Source of the DNA: Onstottus_B arcticum
GTDB lineage: Bacteria; Acidobacteriota; Blastocatellia; UBA7656
Assembly (NCBI GenBank): GCA_038040485.1
Contig: JBBPIE010000029.1
Coordinates: 1 to 64,000 of the forward strand
DNA length: 64,000 nt
Reading direction: 5' to 3'
Shown: piece by piece, positions 1-9,357 of the stretch
Numbering within the stretch: the first letter of the stretch is position 1
Layout: each line of letters begins with the position of its first letter
Position numbers and translations under genes: made by a program
The notes under the pieces: model-generated
The model's input: the letters and a program-made list of their open reading frames with translations, nothing else
The model's database searches: none
What the model was told of the DNA's origin: nothing

Positions 1-39
1 GCCTTCAGTCTCCGTAATGCCGAGTTTTGCAAGAGGCTC

Positions 40-54
40 TAAAGTCTATGCTAC
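40..54. repeat. single arm of dispersed GTAGCATAGACTTTA repeat
   Basis: The 15 bases TAAAGTCTATGCTAC are identical to 25804-25818, where the sequence forms one arm of a 26-bp perfect inverted repeat. Here only one arm is visible, immediately upstream of the hemL ribosome binding site; a partner arm could lie before the window start. Confidence 0.6.
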
Positions 55-63
55 GAGGAACGC

Positions 64-1362
<1,299 letters not shown>

Positions 1363-1372
1363 TCTTGCCGAA

Positions 1373-1888
1373 TCATCTCTCGCTGTAGCTGTCCTTCTTC
1401 GCATCGAGATGTCTGGTCGTGGTTTCCGTGACGCTGGGAGGTGGTAGCGTCTCGTAGTTTGGCTGAGGTGTGAGCGTCTCGTAGTTCGGTTGAGGCGGAA
1501 GCCCGGCTGTGTTCATCGCTGGCGGAATTGCGGTGTATGTAGGCGGGTATGCCCGTTGCGCCTGTAACGTGGTGACGATGTTTGCGACTCCTTTGCCCAG
1601 CAGCGAAAAAGCCGGGATCAGCATCCAGAACCACCAGCCTCTTCCGGCGTCACTGAGCGCGAGTGCGAGAGCGACCATGACAAAGCCCAGCCCCATAAAG
1701 ACGCCGGTGATCCCGCTTGCGAGGCTTGGCGGATGGCTAGGTTCCTTGTCGCGGCGATGGCGTCGCCCGCGCGATGCTTCAGGCAAGCGACCGGTGATGG
1801 CTTGCGGCACCAGGCTCAAGTTAGTTCCGCAGGCGCGGCAGAATTTGGTTCCGTCGCCGTTTTGAGTCGCGCACGTCGGGCAGTACAT
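1373..1888 (-). CDS. zinc-ribbon membrane protein
   Basis: Begins with a four-cysteine zinc ribbon (MYCPTC near residues 1-6, then FCRACG about 12 residues later). A basic, Ser/Pro-rich linker follows, then two hydrophobic segments (about residues 40-60 and 67-90), then a Pro/Tyr/Thr-rich tail with a repeated QPNYETL motif. This architecture is common in small bacterial proteins of unknown function; the ribbon probably binds one zinc on the cytosolic side. The chosen ATG has a GAGGTGA ribosome binding site at good spacing, which makes an in-frame start 18 codons upstream less likely. No function can be assigned. Confidence 0.75.
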   Translation of the reverse strand: MYCPTCATQNGDGTKFCRACGTNLSLVPQAITGRLPEASRGRRHRRDKEPSHPPSLASGITGVFMGLGFVMVALALALSDAGRGWWFWMLIPAFSLLGKGVANIVTTLQAQRAYPPTYTAIPPAMNTAGLPPQPNYETLTPQPNYETLPPPSVTETTTRHLDAKKDSYSER

Positions 1889-1981
1889 CGGTTCACCTCG
1901 TTTTCTTTGTCGAAGAATAGGCTGTTCGTTGGATGAATTCAACCGCGAGCGAACAGAACCTTGCCCGACAGTTCATCTCTC

Positions 1982-2878
1982 CTACCTGAGATTGAAGTCC
2001 ACCGACACCTTGGTCCAATAGGGAATCGGCTTGCCGTTCTTTGTCGCAGGGGAGAACTTCAGTTGGCGGGCGGTCTCTTCGGCCCGCTCATCGAGCCCGT
2101 AGCCGAGCCGGCGAAACATCAACACCGAATCCACGTCGCCATTTTCCGTTACACGAGCGGCCATTGAAACTGAGCCCTGGATTTTTTGGCTGCGAGCCTC
2201 ATCCGTATAAGCTGGCGCTGGAAGATTCAACGGGAAGGGGCGGACGATATCGGGCGCTGTCTGCTCGGCATCCAGGACCGCGAAGCGCTTCAGGTTTTCA
2301 ATCGTCTCCAGCAAATTGTCGATTCTGACTCGGATCTTCGCCGCTGCTTTTTCGTCGCCGCTTTGCGCAAAGCGAAGCGCAGTTTCAAACGACGCAATGG
2401 CTGCTTCAACCTTGTTTTCCGCGAAGTCGATTTCTCCAGCAAGAAGGTAGGCGGAAAAGAGCGGAGTTCCTTGACTGATAGCGGTGTTCACTGCGTCCCG
2501 AGCCTTCGCCTGCCTTCCGGCTTCGAACAGGCTACGCGCGAGTAGGAAGTAGGCTTCGGGGTAGATCGGCCGGGCCGTTGTCGCCTTTTCGAGAGACTCG
2601 ATAGCCGCCGATTTTGCCTTCTCGTGAAGGTAGACTTGAGCAGAAAGGAAGTGCGCCTCCGCTGAATCCGGGTTCAGGGTAAGGGCCTGCCGGAGTCCCC
2701 TTCTGGCGCGGTACCAGTCGTCGTCGGCGACGTCCTGTTTGACTCTCTCGATAACCTGCTCAACTGACTCTTGTTGTTGCTGGACCGCAGCGCTCACCGG
2801 CGTGGCGATAAGCGAGCACAGGATCAGGCTTGTCTTAAGGATTGCTCTACCTCGATTGGTCGTCGTCACTACTCTCAC
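1982..2878 (-). CDS. TPR protein with TonB-like C-terminal domain
   Basis: Secreted or inner-membrane-anchored protein. A hydrophobic leader (about residues 13-30, ending near PVSAAVQ) is followed by TPR-like helices (about 35-175, for example DSAEAHFLSAQVYLHEK and YPEAYFLLARSLFEAG). The C-terminal TonB-like domain (about 215-298) has PAYTDEARSQKIQGSVSM and ends in YWTKVSVDFNLR. Many Acidobacteriota proteins of this shape are annotated 'energy transducer TonB'. A true TonB would have a Pro-rich periplasmic spacer, which is absent, so a role in scaffolding or cell-envelope stress is equally possible. The GTG start lies only six bases after the stop of the OmpA-family gene, so the two probably form an operon. 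Confidence 0.8.
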   Translation of the reverse strand: MRVVTTTNRGRAILKTSLILCSLIATPVSAAVQQQQESVEQVIERVKQDVADDDWYRARRGLRQALTLNPDSAEAHFLSAQVYLHEKAKSAAIESLEKATTARPIYPEAYFLLARSLFEAGRQAKARDAVNTAISQGTPLFSAYLLAGEIDFAENKVEAAIASFETALRFAQSGDEKAAAKIRVRIDNLLETIENLKRFAVLDAEQTAPDIVRPFPLNLPAPAYTDEARSQKIQGSVSMAARVTENGDVDSVLMFRRLGYGLDERAEETARQLKFSPATKNGKPIPYWTKVSVDFNLR

Positions 2879-2884
2879 CCGGCC

Positions 2885-4474
2885 TTATTGTGTACCGACA
2901 AACACAAGCTCGACTCGGCGGTTCAACGCTTTTGCTGCCAGGGTCCTGGCTGCCGAAACCGGAACAGCCGCTCCGCGCGATTCGACCCGAAAGTTCGTCC
3001 GCGAGACCCCGACCGCCGCGATGTAGTCAGCAACTGCTTGCGCCCGCCCTAGCGCCATCGCTTCCGAGTTTGCGCGAGCGTCCGAATGGCCTTCGATCGT
3101 AAACGCAGCGTCGGGATGACCGGATATCACCCTCGCGAGTTCGTCGATCTTAGCTTTCGCCCGCAGGGCAAGCGTTGTCTGATTGGGTAAAAAGAAAGAA
3201 TCGGGAAGCGTCGCGATGAAGCCGCTTCCGCTTGGCTTAACTTTCACGACGGTCGCGACCGCCGCGCGCAAGGCGTCGAAGTCACGGCGCCGAGTTTCGG
3301 TCTTTTGCCGGGCGAGCTCCCCCTGTTGCCGATCTCGCTCGGATCGTTCGATCTCCGAGAGCCGCGCGGATGCGGAAGTGTTTTGCGACTGAAGATCGGC
3401 AATTGTCGCGCGCGCGTCGGACAGGTCTCGATTCGCTCGTTCGAAGTCATCGCGAAGCCGCTGGTTCTCGGACTTGATCTGGCGGCTCTCGGCTCGCGCA
3501 TCGGCGCCTTCACGAAGCGCCCGGTCGAGCTGCTCTCCCATCGTTACGCGAGTTATTTCCGCTGCCTTCAACCGAGCTTCGCTGTCCCCGAGACGAGCGC
3601 CCAGGTCTTCGGCGTTCTCGGTCGCGCGGCGAACCTCCTGGTCGCGTCGCGAGATTTCGGCACGACGAACGGCGGCGGCGGCTCGCTCTTCGGACAGATC
3701 GCGCGCGCGGGCCGAGAGCGCGATCGAGTCGCGCGAGATGCGCCCGACCTCGTGAACGTTTTCGCTGCGCCGATACGCGGCTTCGGCCTGACTCAAAAGA
3801 TTCGCCGCTTGAGCGTAATCATCTGGATCGTAACGCTCGCCGTCTGCAAGCTTCGCGATTTGCAGCGCGCGTCGTGCTTGCAGCAACTCCATCGGAATCT
3901 TGTTGTAGTCCCGTTCCGCTATTTGGGGCTGCGTAGTGTCGGTGTAGTACTTGCCCGAGTCGCCGGTGAAATAGATGTTGGAGGCCTGGATCGAAACCTT
4001 GTCGGTGTTGGGCGCAAGGTTCTCGAGAATAACCTTGGGCGACGGGAGCTTCACCTGAAAATGAGGCTCCGCGGTTATGATCATCGCGAAGGTTTGGAGG
4101 GGGGTCGCGGCTTTCAACCGAGCCGAGCTTCCCTGCAGCCGAAACTCGCCGAGGTGTTCGACCTGGCCTGCGGGCGTGATCGCCCACAACACGTACGTCG
4201 TGTAGTCGGCGCCGTAGTTGTAGGCCGGAATCATGTTTTCGATCTTGATGTCGATCTCGCTCTCATTGCGCTTTCGCCATCGCTCGACCGTGGCCTCGCC
4301 CTTCGCGGTTGGGCGGAGCGTGGTGCCGGCAAACGGGATGGTGATCGGATCTTTGTAGTAAGTGATTGCGATCGTCCTTCGGCGAACGTCGCCTCCTTGC
4401 GCGCCGACTGTTTGCGAAAGAGCAAGCACTGCCAAAAGAATCAGGATGCTCGACGAAATCGTACGGTTTCTCAT
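2885..4474 (-). CDS. OmpA-family protein with long coiled coil
   Basis: A signal peptide (about 1-26, ILILLAVLALSQTVGAQG) leads into a beta-rich N-terminal region (about 30-185). A long heptad-rich, Arg/Glu/Ala-rich coiled coil follows (about 190-400). The C-terminal OmpA-like peptidoglycan-binding domain (about 405-529) contains FTIEGHSDARANSEAMALGR and NRRVELVFVG. The family anchors envelope proteins non-covalently to peptidoglycan; the coiled coil probably spans the periplasm. The ATG chosen has GAGAGG seven bases upstream; a TTG two codons earlier would sit too close to that site. It is probably co-transcribed with the TPR-TonB gene downstream. Confidence 0.88.
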   Translation of the reverse strand: MRNRTISSSILILLAVLALSQTVGAQGGDVRRRTIAITYYKDPITIPFAGTTLRPTAKGEATVERWRKRNESEIDIKIENMIPAYNYGADYTTYVLWAITPAGQVEHLGEFRLQGSSARLKAATPLQTFAMIITAEPHFQVKLPSPKVILENLAPNTDKVSIQASNIYFTGDSGKYYTDTTQPQIAERDYNKIPMELLQARRALQIAKLADGERYDPDDYAQAANLLSQAEAAYRRSENVHEVGRISRDSIALSARARDLSEERAAAAVRRAEISRRDQEVRRATENAEDLGARLGDSEARLKAAEITRVTMGEQLDRALREGADARAESRQIKSENQRLRDDFERANRDLSDARATIADLQSQNTSASARLSEIERSERDRQQGELARQKTETRRRDFDALRAAVATVVKVKPSGSGFIATLPDSFFLPNQTTLALRAKAKIDELARVISGHPDAAFTIEGHSDARANSEAMALGRAQAVADYIAAVGVSRTNFRVESRGAAVPVSAARTLAAKALNRRVELVFVGTQ

Positions 4475-4720
4475 TGTCAATCCTCTCGCGGTTGAAGTTA
4501 GAAGGTGGCGGGATGCGCCCCCATTTCAAACGCCGATAGCTTTGTGAGGTTTCAGCAAGGAGTCTAGCAAGGAGGGTGGATCAGTGGCCAGTTGTCGACG
4601 CCACGCGTCGGGTGTGATGGAGAGGTGACTCGAGTAGGTCAGCGATGGACGGCCAAACGCTCAATAAGACTAACAAGCCACCTGGGTTTGGCCGCCAGAC
4701 TACTTAGTTTTGCCGCGCGC
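4475..4720. other. intergenic region without a gene
   Basis: About 245 bases between the OmpA-family gene and the Cys-rich gene. I see no convincing coding frame or terminator. It should hold the promoter of the TonB/OmpA pair, but no clear -35/-10 pair stands out. Confidence 0.4.
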
Positions 4721-5077
4721 CTAAGCTGGCGGTGGAAATTGTTGAAGCAAGCGGGAATGAGGTACTAGGGTTAGAAGCCCGCCACATTCGCGTTCGCGCT
4801 CACCGCTACAACAGCCAATGATGCAACTCGCGCAGGCACCAAGGCTTCCTTGGCAATGGAAAGTGCAGGTCCCGGACCCACAATCGACCCCGCAAGAGCA
4901 GGTTTGCTCAAATGGAACGACGGTAGCTGCAGAGATAGATGCGGCTGTGGTTGTAACTGCGGCACCGGTCTTTGCCCCAGTACCGTTTCCGGCCATCGTA
5001 CGGGCTCCGGCCTGCAACTGACCGCTCAACAGGAGGAGCATTGAGGCAAGAGCGACTCCCAGACACCACTTGAACAT
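4721..5077 (-). CDS. small secreted protein with Cys-rich C-terminal module
   Basis: 118 residues. A signal peptide (about 1-23, VALASMLLLLSGQLQAGA) is followed by a Thr/Ala/Gly-rich linker and a Cys-dense segment (about 58-98) containing TCSCGVDCGSGTC, FHCQG and GACASCIIGCCSGE. A strong AGGAG lies ahead of the ATG. No known enzyme motif is present. The spacing of cysteines in GACASCIIGCCSG closely resembles GSCGSCCVGACCNG at the end of the protein encoded at 63065-63706, so the two share a C-terminal module. Disulfide-bonded or metal-binding roles are both possible. It lies on the same strand as the secreted-protein gene upstream. Confidence 0.65.
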   Translation of the reverse strand: MFKWCLGVALASMLLLLSGQLQAGARTMAGNGTGAKTGAAVTTTAASISAATVVPFEQTCSCGVDCGSGTCTFHCQGSLGACASCIIGCCSGERERECGGLLTLVPHSRLLQQFPPPA

Positions 5078-5140
5078 GATTCTGTCTCCTTCTAGATCTC
5101 TGGGTGAGCGATATGAGACGGGACCGTGCGGACGCTTTTC

Positions 5141-5779
5141 TTACCAGTCCATATCACTACTCATTTCCCATCTCTTTCCGTCTTCGAAAACAACTGCTGC
5201 TATTCTGACCAACATCTCGTGAGCCGATCCGTGCGACCACATCTTCTCCGAATCCAAACCCGGCTTGAGCCGGCTGGTTACCTTGCCATCGTCAGCGATT
5301 CGCACAGTTCTTTCAGGTAAGACCCAGTCACTGGGTTCGACAGCGAAAGTTCCGTGAGGGTCGATGCTGAGTTTGGTGAAACTAACGCCGCGAATCTTTC
5401 TCGTCTGCTTGTTCCCGTACATCAAGACAAGCCCGGTTACGCGCTGATCGGTTCTGTTCGTGATCATGACCCTCGGAAAGGTTGTGTATCTCGGTGAATC
5501 TGTCGCGGACCCAACAAGCGCCAGATACTCAGCATTTCCGATCTCCTTGGCATTGGCGCTTTGTATGGAGAGCGGGACAGCTTCGAAGTTGGTAAACTGG
5601 ACCGGCGAGCCGGGATACTGCTTAACCCGCTTGGCCGTCTCCTTCTTCAATCGGGCAGCTCCCTCTCTGTCCTGGGCTGTGCCGTTGGCGACCAGGGAGA
5701 GCACGATAACCGCAGCCAAGCACGCACCATTCGCCGCGCGCTTCGCCCAAGTTGGTCTTCTAGCACAATGACCTCTCAT
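5141..5779 (-). CDS. secreted protein of unknown function
   Basis: 212 residues with an Arg/Lys-rich n-region and a hydrophobic core (about 16-34, ACLAAVIVLSLVANGTAQ), consistent with export. The mature part looks beta-rich and has no motif I recognise: PVQFTNFEAVPLSIQ, VMITNRTDQRVTGLVL and KLSIDPHGTFAVEP suggest an immunoglobulin-like or similar sandwich. The start is supported by GAGGAGG upstream of the ATG. The gene is followed on the same strand by the Cys-rich gene (63 bases) and preceded by a small AraC-type regulator gene, so local co-regulation is possible but not shown. Confidence 0.65.
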   Translation of the reverse strand: MRGHCARRPTWAKRAANGACLAAVIVLSLVANGTAQDREGAARLKKETAKRVKQYPGSPVQFTNFEAVPLSIQSANAKEIGNAEYLALVGSATDSPRYTTFPRVMITNRTDQRVTGLVLMYGNKQTRKIRGVSFTKLSIDPHGTFAVEPSDWVLPERTVRIADDGKVTSRLKPGLDSEKMWSHGSAHEMLVRIAAVVFEDGKRWEMSSDMDW

Positions 5780-5878
5780 GTTTCGATCCTCCTCGTGGTA
5801 TTGGATGGTTCGGGACTTCGAATCGGCCCCGAGTATATGACCTGCCTATCGTCAAAAGCAATAGGCCATTTCTGCTAT

Positions 5879-6244
5879 CTATTGCCTAGCTTCGTTTTTT
5901 TCCTTCGAGGAGCTGGGACCTCTTGCGCGGTGCAGTTTCCTGTACTCGCTTGGTGACAGACCATAAAGCTTTCGGAAATCACGGATGAAATGGCTTGCGT
6001 CTTGAATCCCGACCATAGGACATATGTCTTTGATCTTTAGCCGTGTCGTCTCCAGCATCCTCTTGGCTTTCTCAAACCTAATTGTTCTGACGTACCGCCC
6101 AGGGGACTGGCTTGTCGCCGACCTGAAGAGATGGGAAAAGCGAGACGGCGAAAGGTTCACGGACTCAGCCATCTCTGCGAGCGATTGACCCCGGCTAAGA
6201 TCTTGATTGATCGAATCGAGAACTTCTTGTATTCGCGAGTCCAT
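5879..6244 (-). CDS. AraC-family HTH protein (DNA-binding domain only)
   Basis: 121 residues made almost entirely of the two-HTH AraC/XylS DNA-binding domain. The first HTH is at about 18-45 (SLAEMAESVNLSPSRFSHLF). The second lies in KIKDICPMVGIQDASHFIRD, and the family signature FRKLYGLSPSEYRK (about 88-101) follows. A ligand-binding N-terminal domain is missing; an in-frame stop lies directly upstream of the start, so this is either a naturally short regulator (as in the MarA/SoxS group) or a truncated gene. It sits 99 bases upstream of a secreted-protein gene on the same strand, a plausible target. The Lys/Glu-rich tail is unremarkable. Confidence 0.85.
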   Translation of the reverse strand: MDSRIQEVLDSINQDLSRGQSLAEMAESVNLSPSRFSHLFRSATSQSPGRYVRTIRFEKAKRMLETTRLKIKDICPMVGIQDASHFIRDFRKLYGLSPSEYRKLHRARGPSSSKEKNEARQ

Positions 6245-6447
6245 CCGTCAAACCTGCCCGTCGTTTTTGAAGCTTGGTTGTGCGGTGAGAACACTCTCCC
6301 TAAGGTAATGACGGAAAACGGAGGTCAGATAATTCAGAAGTCTCTCATTAAGGCACTAATTCTCGCGAGCCACCCAGCCACCTTACCCTGGCAGTCAAAG
6401 CGATGGCACGAAGAACAGTATTTACCGATTCGGGGATGGTGAAAGAC

Positions 6448-6894
6448 CTACGAGTCTTGCGACTGACCACTAGTACCCTCATTAGATTGGCCATCCTGCG
6501 GGCGGCCGGTCTGGACCGACGGGACAGACGACGGTACTTTTGTTAACTTGGTTGGCAAATCAGTTGTAGGGGCAAGAGTCGATTCAGGAGTCTCCTCCTC
6601 GCGCCTTCTGGCGTAAGGCGTAAGAAATGCAGCCAGCGCACCCACGGCGGCAGACCCAAGGGAAAGTAGCCCAGGCGGCACATCTACAGCACTACCTTTT
6701 CCGAGAGACCACAAAACTGCAATCGGAATGGAGAGCGCGACGAGAGCCAACGTCCATATCACAATTCGGAAGTGCCAACGATTCTCTTCAGGAGCCATCA
6801 CCTTTCGTAACTCGTTAAGCAGTTTTTCCTTATCGCCTATTTTAAGATCACTCAATACCACCGCTTTATACAGTTCGACCAGTTGTGAATTCAT
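6448..6894 (-). CDS. small two-TM membrane protein
   Basis: 148 residues. A helical N-terminus (LVELYKAVVLSDLKIGDKEK) precedes two transmembrane segments (about 49-70, FRIVIWTLALVALSIPIAVLW, and about 79-97). A short basic cluster (RRREEE) and a polar Ser/Thr/Gln/Pro-rich tail follow. The start was set by AGGGA upstream of the ATG rather than a start nine codons earlier. I do not recognise the family. It ends 203 bases before the AraC-type gene and starts 20 bases beyond the stop of the decarboxylase gene, so it may be the distal gene of that transcript. Confidence 0.6.
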   Translation of the reverse strand: MNSQLVELYKAVVLSDLKIGDKEKLLNELRKVMAPEENRWHFRIVIWTLALVALSIPIAVLWSLGKGSAVDVPPGLLSLGSAAVGALAAFLTPYARRREEETPESTLAPTTDLPTKLTKVPSSVPSVQTGRPQDGQSNEGTSGQSQDS

Positions 6895-6914
6895 AGTCCC
6901 TTCCCTCTCCCTCT

Positions 6915-8411
6915 TCAGCATTGCGCGTCCATCTCACGTTTCACGTCTTCTCCGATACGCGTCACTGCCTTCACAAGCGCGTCGAAGTCTTGACGGCGGC
7001 TGCGGTGATTGGTTATCGCCACGCGAATCGCGTAGCGCCCGCTGAGTACCGTTCCCGACGGCACCGCGAGCCCCGACTCCTGTATGCGCAGAAGAATCTC
7101 TTGATTGATGGCGTTGAGTTTCGCTTCGGACAAATCGTTCCGCGCATATCGAAAACAAACTATGTTCAACGGCGCCGGAGCGAGCAGCTCGAGATTCGGG
7201 TCCGCGGCAACCAACTCGGCCAAGTATTGCGCTTGATTGACGTTCTGCTCGATCAATCGAGCAAAGGCTTGCACACCGTGGGCCTTCAATGACATCCAAA
7301 CCTTCAGCGCTTTGAAACCTCGCGTCAACTCGAGACCCCGTTCCGCGAAGGGCAATCCGCCCGCAATCACACCGCGAGTCGTCTCGGCCAGATAGCTGGG
7401 CGCAAGCGTAAACGCATCGCGGTGGGCCTTCGGGTCCCGAACCAGCGTGCAAGCAATCTCGAACGGCAGGTACATCCACTTGTGAAGATCGAACGCCAGC
7501 GAGTCGGCTTGCTCGATTCCCGCAACAAGCGGCGCGAGCTTAGGGGACAATCGGGCGAGTGCGCCGAACGCGCCGTCAACATGAAACCACAGGTCCTCTT
7601 CGCGGCAGAGTGCGGCGCATGCCTCGAGGTCGTCGATGGCTCCAGTGTTCACGGTTCCGGCGTTGGCGATAACGCAAAACGGACGATGCCCGTCGCGACG
7701 ATCCGCCGCGATTGCTGCCTGAAGCTTTGCCACGTCGATCCGATACTCGTCGTCGACGGGAATCCTTCGAAGCGATTGGTTGCCAAGCCCGAGAAGCTCA
7801 ACCGCCTTCTGCGCCCAACCGTGGGTCTCGCTCGATCCGTAAACCACCAACCGTGGATGACCGCCGCCTTGTACGCCTTGCTCCCTTACGTCGAAGGAAG
7901 CCTTCGCGTGACGGGCTACAACGAGGCCGACGATGTTCGCCATTGTGCCTCCGCTGCCGAGCACGCCGGTCGAGCTTGCGGGCATTCCCATCAACTCGGT
8001 GAGCCAGCGAAGGACTTGATGCTCGACAAGCGCCGGCGCCTGGTTGAAGCCCGCGAGGTGCGGGTTGATACCAGAAGCGAGCATATCCGCGAGCATCGCC
8101 AGAGGCGTCCCGGTCCCTTGCACCCAGCCCCAGAAGCGCGGGTGTCGGTTGCCGTTGGTGAAGGGCAGGATGTTGTCGACGAACTCCTGGTACACGGCTT
8201 CGGCAGGTATTGGTTCGAGAGGAAGGGCGGACGAGAAAGATTCTCTCACACGATTAGGCATCGGCTGCCACGCCGGTTGATCGCGGAGCGACGCGAGATG
8301 ATCCAGCATATCGTCGAGCATCCTGTGTCCGAGCGTCCGCAATTCATCCCAACTTTTTGGGTCGAGACTTTCTTCTGTTGTGGTCGGAATCGAATCTGTA
8401 TCGGAGTTCAT
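6915..8411 (-). CDS. PLP-dependent group II amino-acid decarboxylase (DDC family)
   Basis: 498 residues, normal for aromatic-L-amino-acid/glutamate decarboxylase-like enzymes (Pfam Pyridoxal_deC). It has the family ETHGW motif with H197, the PLP-pyridine aspartate D279 in WFHVDGAFG, and the Schiff-base lysine K311 in DLHKW. PRFWGWVQGTG (91-101) matches the family substrate-side loop. Substrate cannot be told from sequence; aromatic amino acids are most likely. The frame stays open 68 codons further upstream, but that stretch translates the dispersed repeat at 8471-8581 and is not likely coding, so the ATG before NSDTDS was chosen. Its Shine-Dalgarno is weak. Confidence 0.9.
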   Translation of the reverse strand: MNSDTDSIPTTTEESLDPKSWDELRTLGHRMLDDMLDHLASLRDQPAWQPMPNRVRESFSSALPLEPIPAEAVYQEFVDNILPFTNGNRHPRFWGWVQGTGTPLAMLADMLASGINPHLAGFNQAPALVEHQVLRWLTELMGMPASSTGVLGSGGTMANIVGLVVARHAKASFDVREQGVQGGGHPRLVVYGSSETHGWAQKAVELLGLGNQSLRRIPVDDEYRIDVAKLQAAIAADRRDGHRPFCVIANAGTVNTGAIDDLEACAALCREEDLWFHVDGAFGALARLSPKLAPLVAGIEQADSLAFDLHKWMYLPFEIACTLVRDPKAHRDAFTLAPSYLAETTRGVIAGGLPFAERGLELTRGFKALKVWMSLKAHGVQAFARLIEQNVNQAQYLAELVAADPNLELLAPAPLNIVCFRYARNDLSEAKLNAINQEILLRIQESGLAVPSGTVLSGRYAIRVAITNHRSRRQDFDALVKAVTRIGEDVKREMDAQC

Positions 8412-8470
8412 CGGTTGGGATGATAGACCAACGGTCCGGGTTGAATCTATCCGCTTCTTGCTGGCGAACC

Positions 8471-8581
8471 TTGGAGCGCGGGCGTCTCGCCCGCATTCAC
8501 CTGGGAGCGCAACCATACCCTGCCTGCCGCTTGACGTACCGGGAGAGAAGGCAGGCAGGCAGGGATGCCTGCGCTCCCAGG
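8471..8581. repeat. dispersed palindromic repeat, two modules
   Basis: The first module is 8471-8494 (GGAGCGCGGGCGTCTCGCCCGC). The second is 8500-8581, bounded by the 12-bp inverted ends CCTGGGAGCGCA and TGCGCTCCCAGG. The 28 bases at 8554-8581 recur exactly at 31501-31528 inside an amidohydrolase gene. From memory, similar sequences are widely scattered in Acidobacteriota and Planctomycetota genomes. The element separates the frameshifted nitroreductase-type gene from the decarboxylase gene. Confidence 0.85.
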
Positions 8582-8592
8582 TAACCGGCTTC

Positions 8593-9043
8593 TCAAGCGA
8601 TCGGAACGATCTCAAAAACGGGATAGCGCACGGCGAGCGGTTGGAATACTTCTACGGGCGAACCGGCGGGAATCGGGAAGTATCGCTGAACGGTGAGCTT
8701 GAAACGATCGAGATAAGCTGAGGATTTCCGGTTTCGCTTCGTCGGCGACGGGTTGAAAACGAAACGTTTGCCGGCGGCCTCGCTTAACGAGACCTGCTTC
8801 GCCGCTGGCCTCGATGTTTCTCACCCACTGCGTGCACCCCCGAGGCGCTACGATGTACTTTGTGCCATTCATCTCGAGCAGGTTAACCGGAGTCGAATAG
8901 ATACGCCCGCTCTTGCGGCCTCGAACTTCGAGGAGATAGTTGTGCGGCAGACACAAGCCGATCTTAACCAGGAATCCAAATGCGCGGTTGATGAAGCGAT
9001 CAACGGGGCTTGGAGCAGTGAACTGCGTCGAGGGTTGATCCAT
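8593..9043 (-). pseudogene. deazaflavin-dependent nitroreductase-family protein, frameshifted
   Basis: The first ~107 residues match the F420/deazaflavin-dependent nitroreductase family (split-barrel fold): NYLLEVRGRKSGRIYSTPVN, YIVAPRGCTQWVRNIEASG and RFQPVADEAKP. After KPEIL the annotated frame becomes Ser/Arg-rich and implausible. One base away, the sequence continues as AYLDRFKLTVQRYFPI, AGSPVEVFQPLAV and RYPVFEIVPIA, then stops at 8593-8595, which is the normal family C-terminus. A single extra base near 8719-8724 (CTC-A-GCTTAT) explains the break. Either the gene is a recent pseudogene or the base is a sequencing or assembly error. If real, the product loses its last strand and helix. 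Confidence 0.8.
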
Positions 9044-9255
9044 TAACCTCTACCGATCCGCGCGCGAGTTCAACATTCCGACTGACCCGGCGCGCGTTGA
9101 GTCCGAGCGACCACGGGATACCGGACACTCGGACCCTTTGGATACTCCGGGTGTCCGCTACAAGAATCGCGTCTTCAACTCCGACAATCACGTCACGGGC
9201 AAAGATAGCATCTGCCGACAACTCGTCATAGCCGTGTTAGCCAGCTTCCCATTAA

Positions 9256-9357
9256 TTTGGGTTTGTGAGTGTGGTGCTGAAGATTATTACGCTTTACGAA
9301 CCGGACGCGAATTTGTGGGTTGATTTCAAAGTGAGGAAACCGCAAGATGCAAGTTGA
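9256..9357 (+). pseudogene. DUF4258/RelE-like toxin remnant (C-terminus only)
   Basis: After a TAA at 9253-9255, the frame reads VVLKIITLYEPDANLW then VDFKVRKPQDAS and stops at 9355-9357. This matches the usual end of DUF4258 toxins (hydrophobic strand, then Y-x-P-D-x-x-L-W and a basic tail), which normally precede YgiT-type antitoxins as here. No upstream portion of the toxin is visible in this or neighbouring frames, so it is a decayed fragment. Its last codons overlap the antitoxin ATG. The assignment rests on a short stretch plus context. Confidence 0.5.

Noticed and set aside
9000..9221. Minus-strand frame upstream of the nitroreductase-family gene
   Set aside because: It partly reads like a protein (a hydrophobic VIVGVEDAILVAD stretch) but has no ribosome binding site, and its end overlaps the antisense of a recognised gene.
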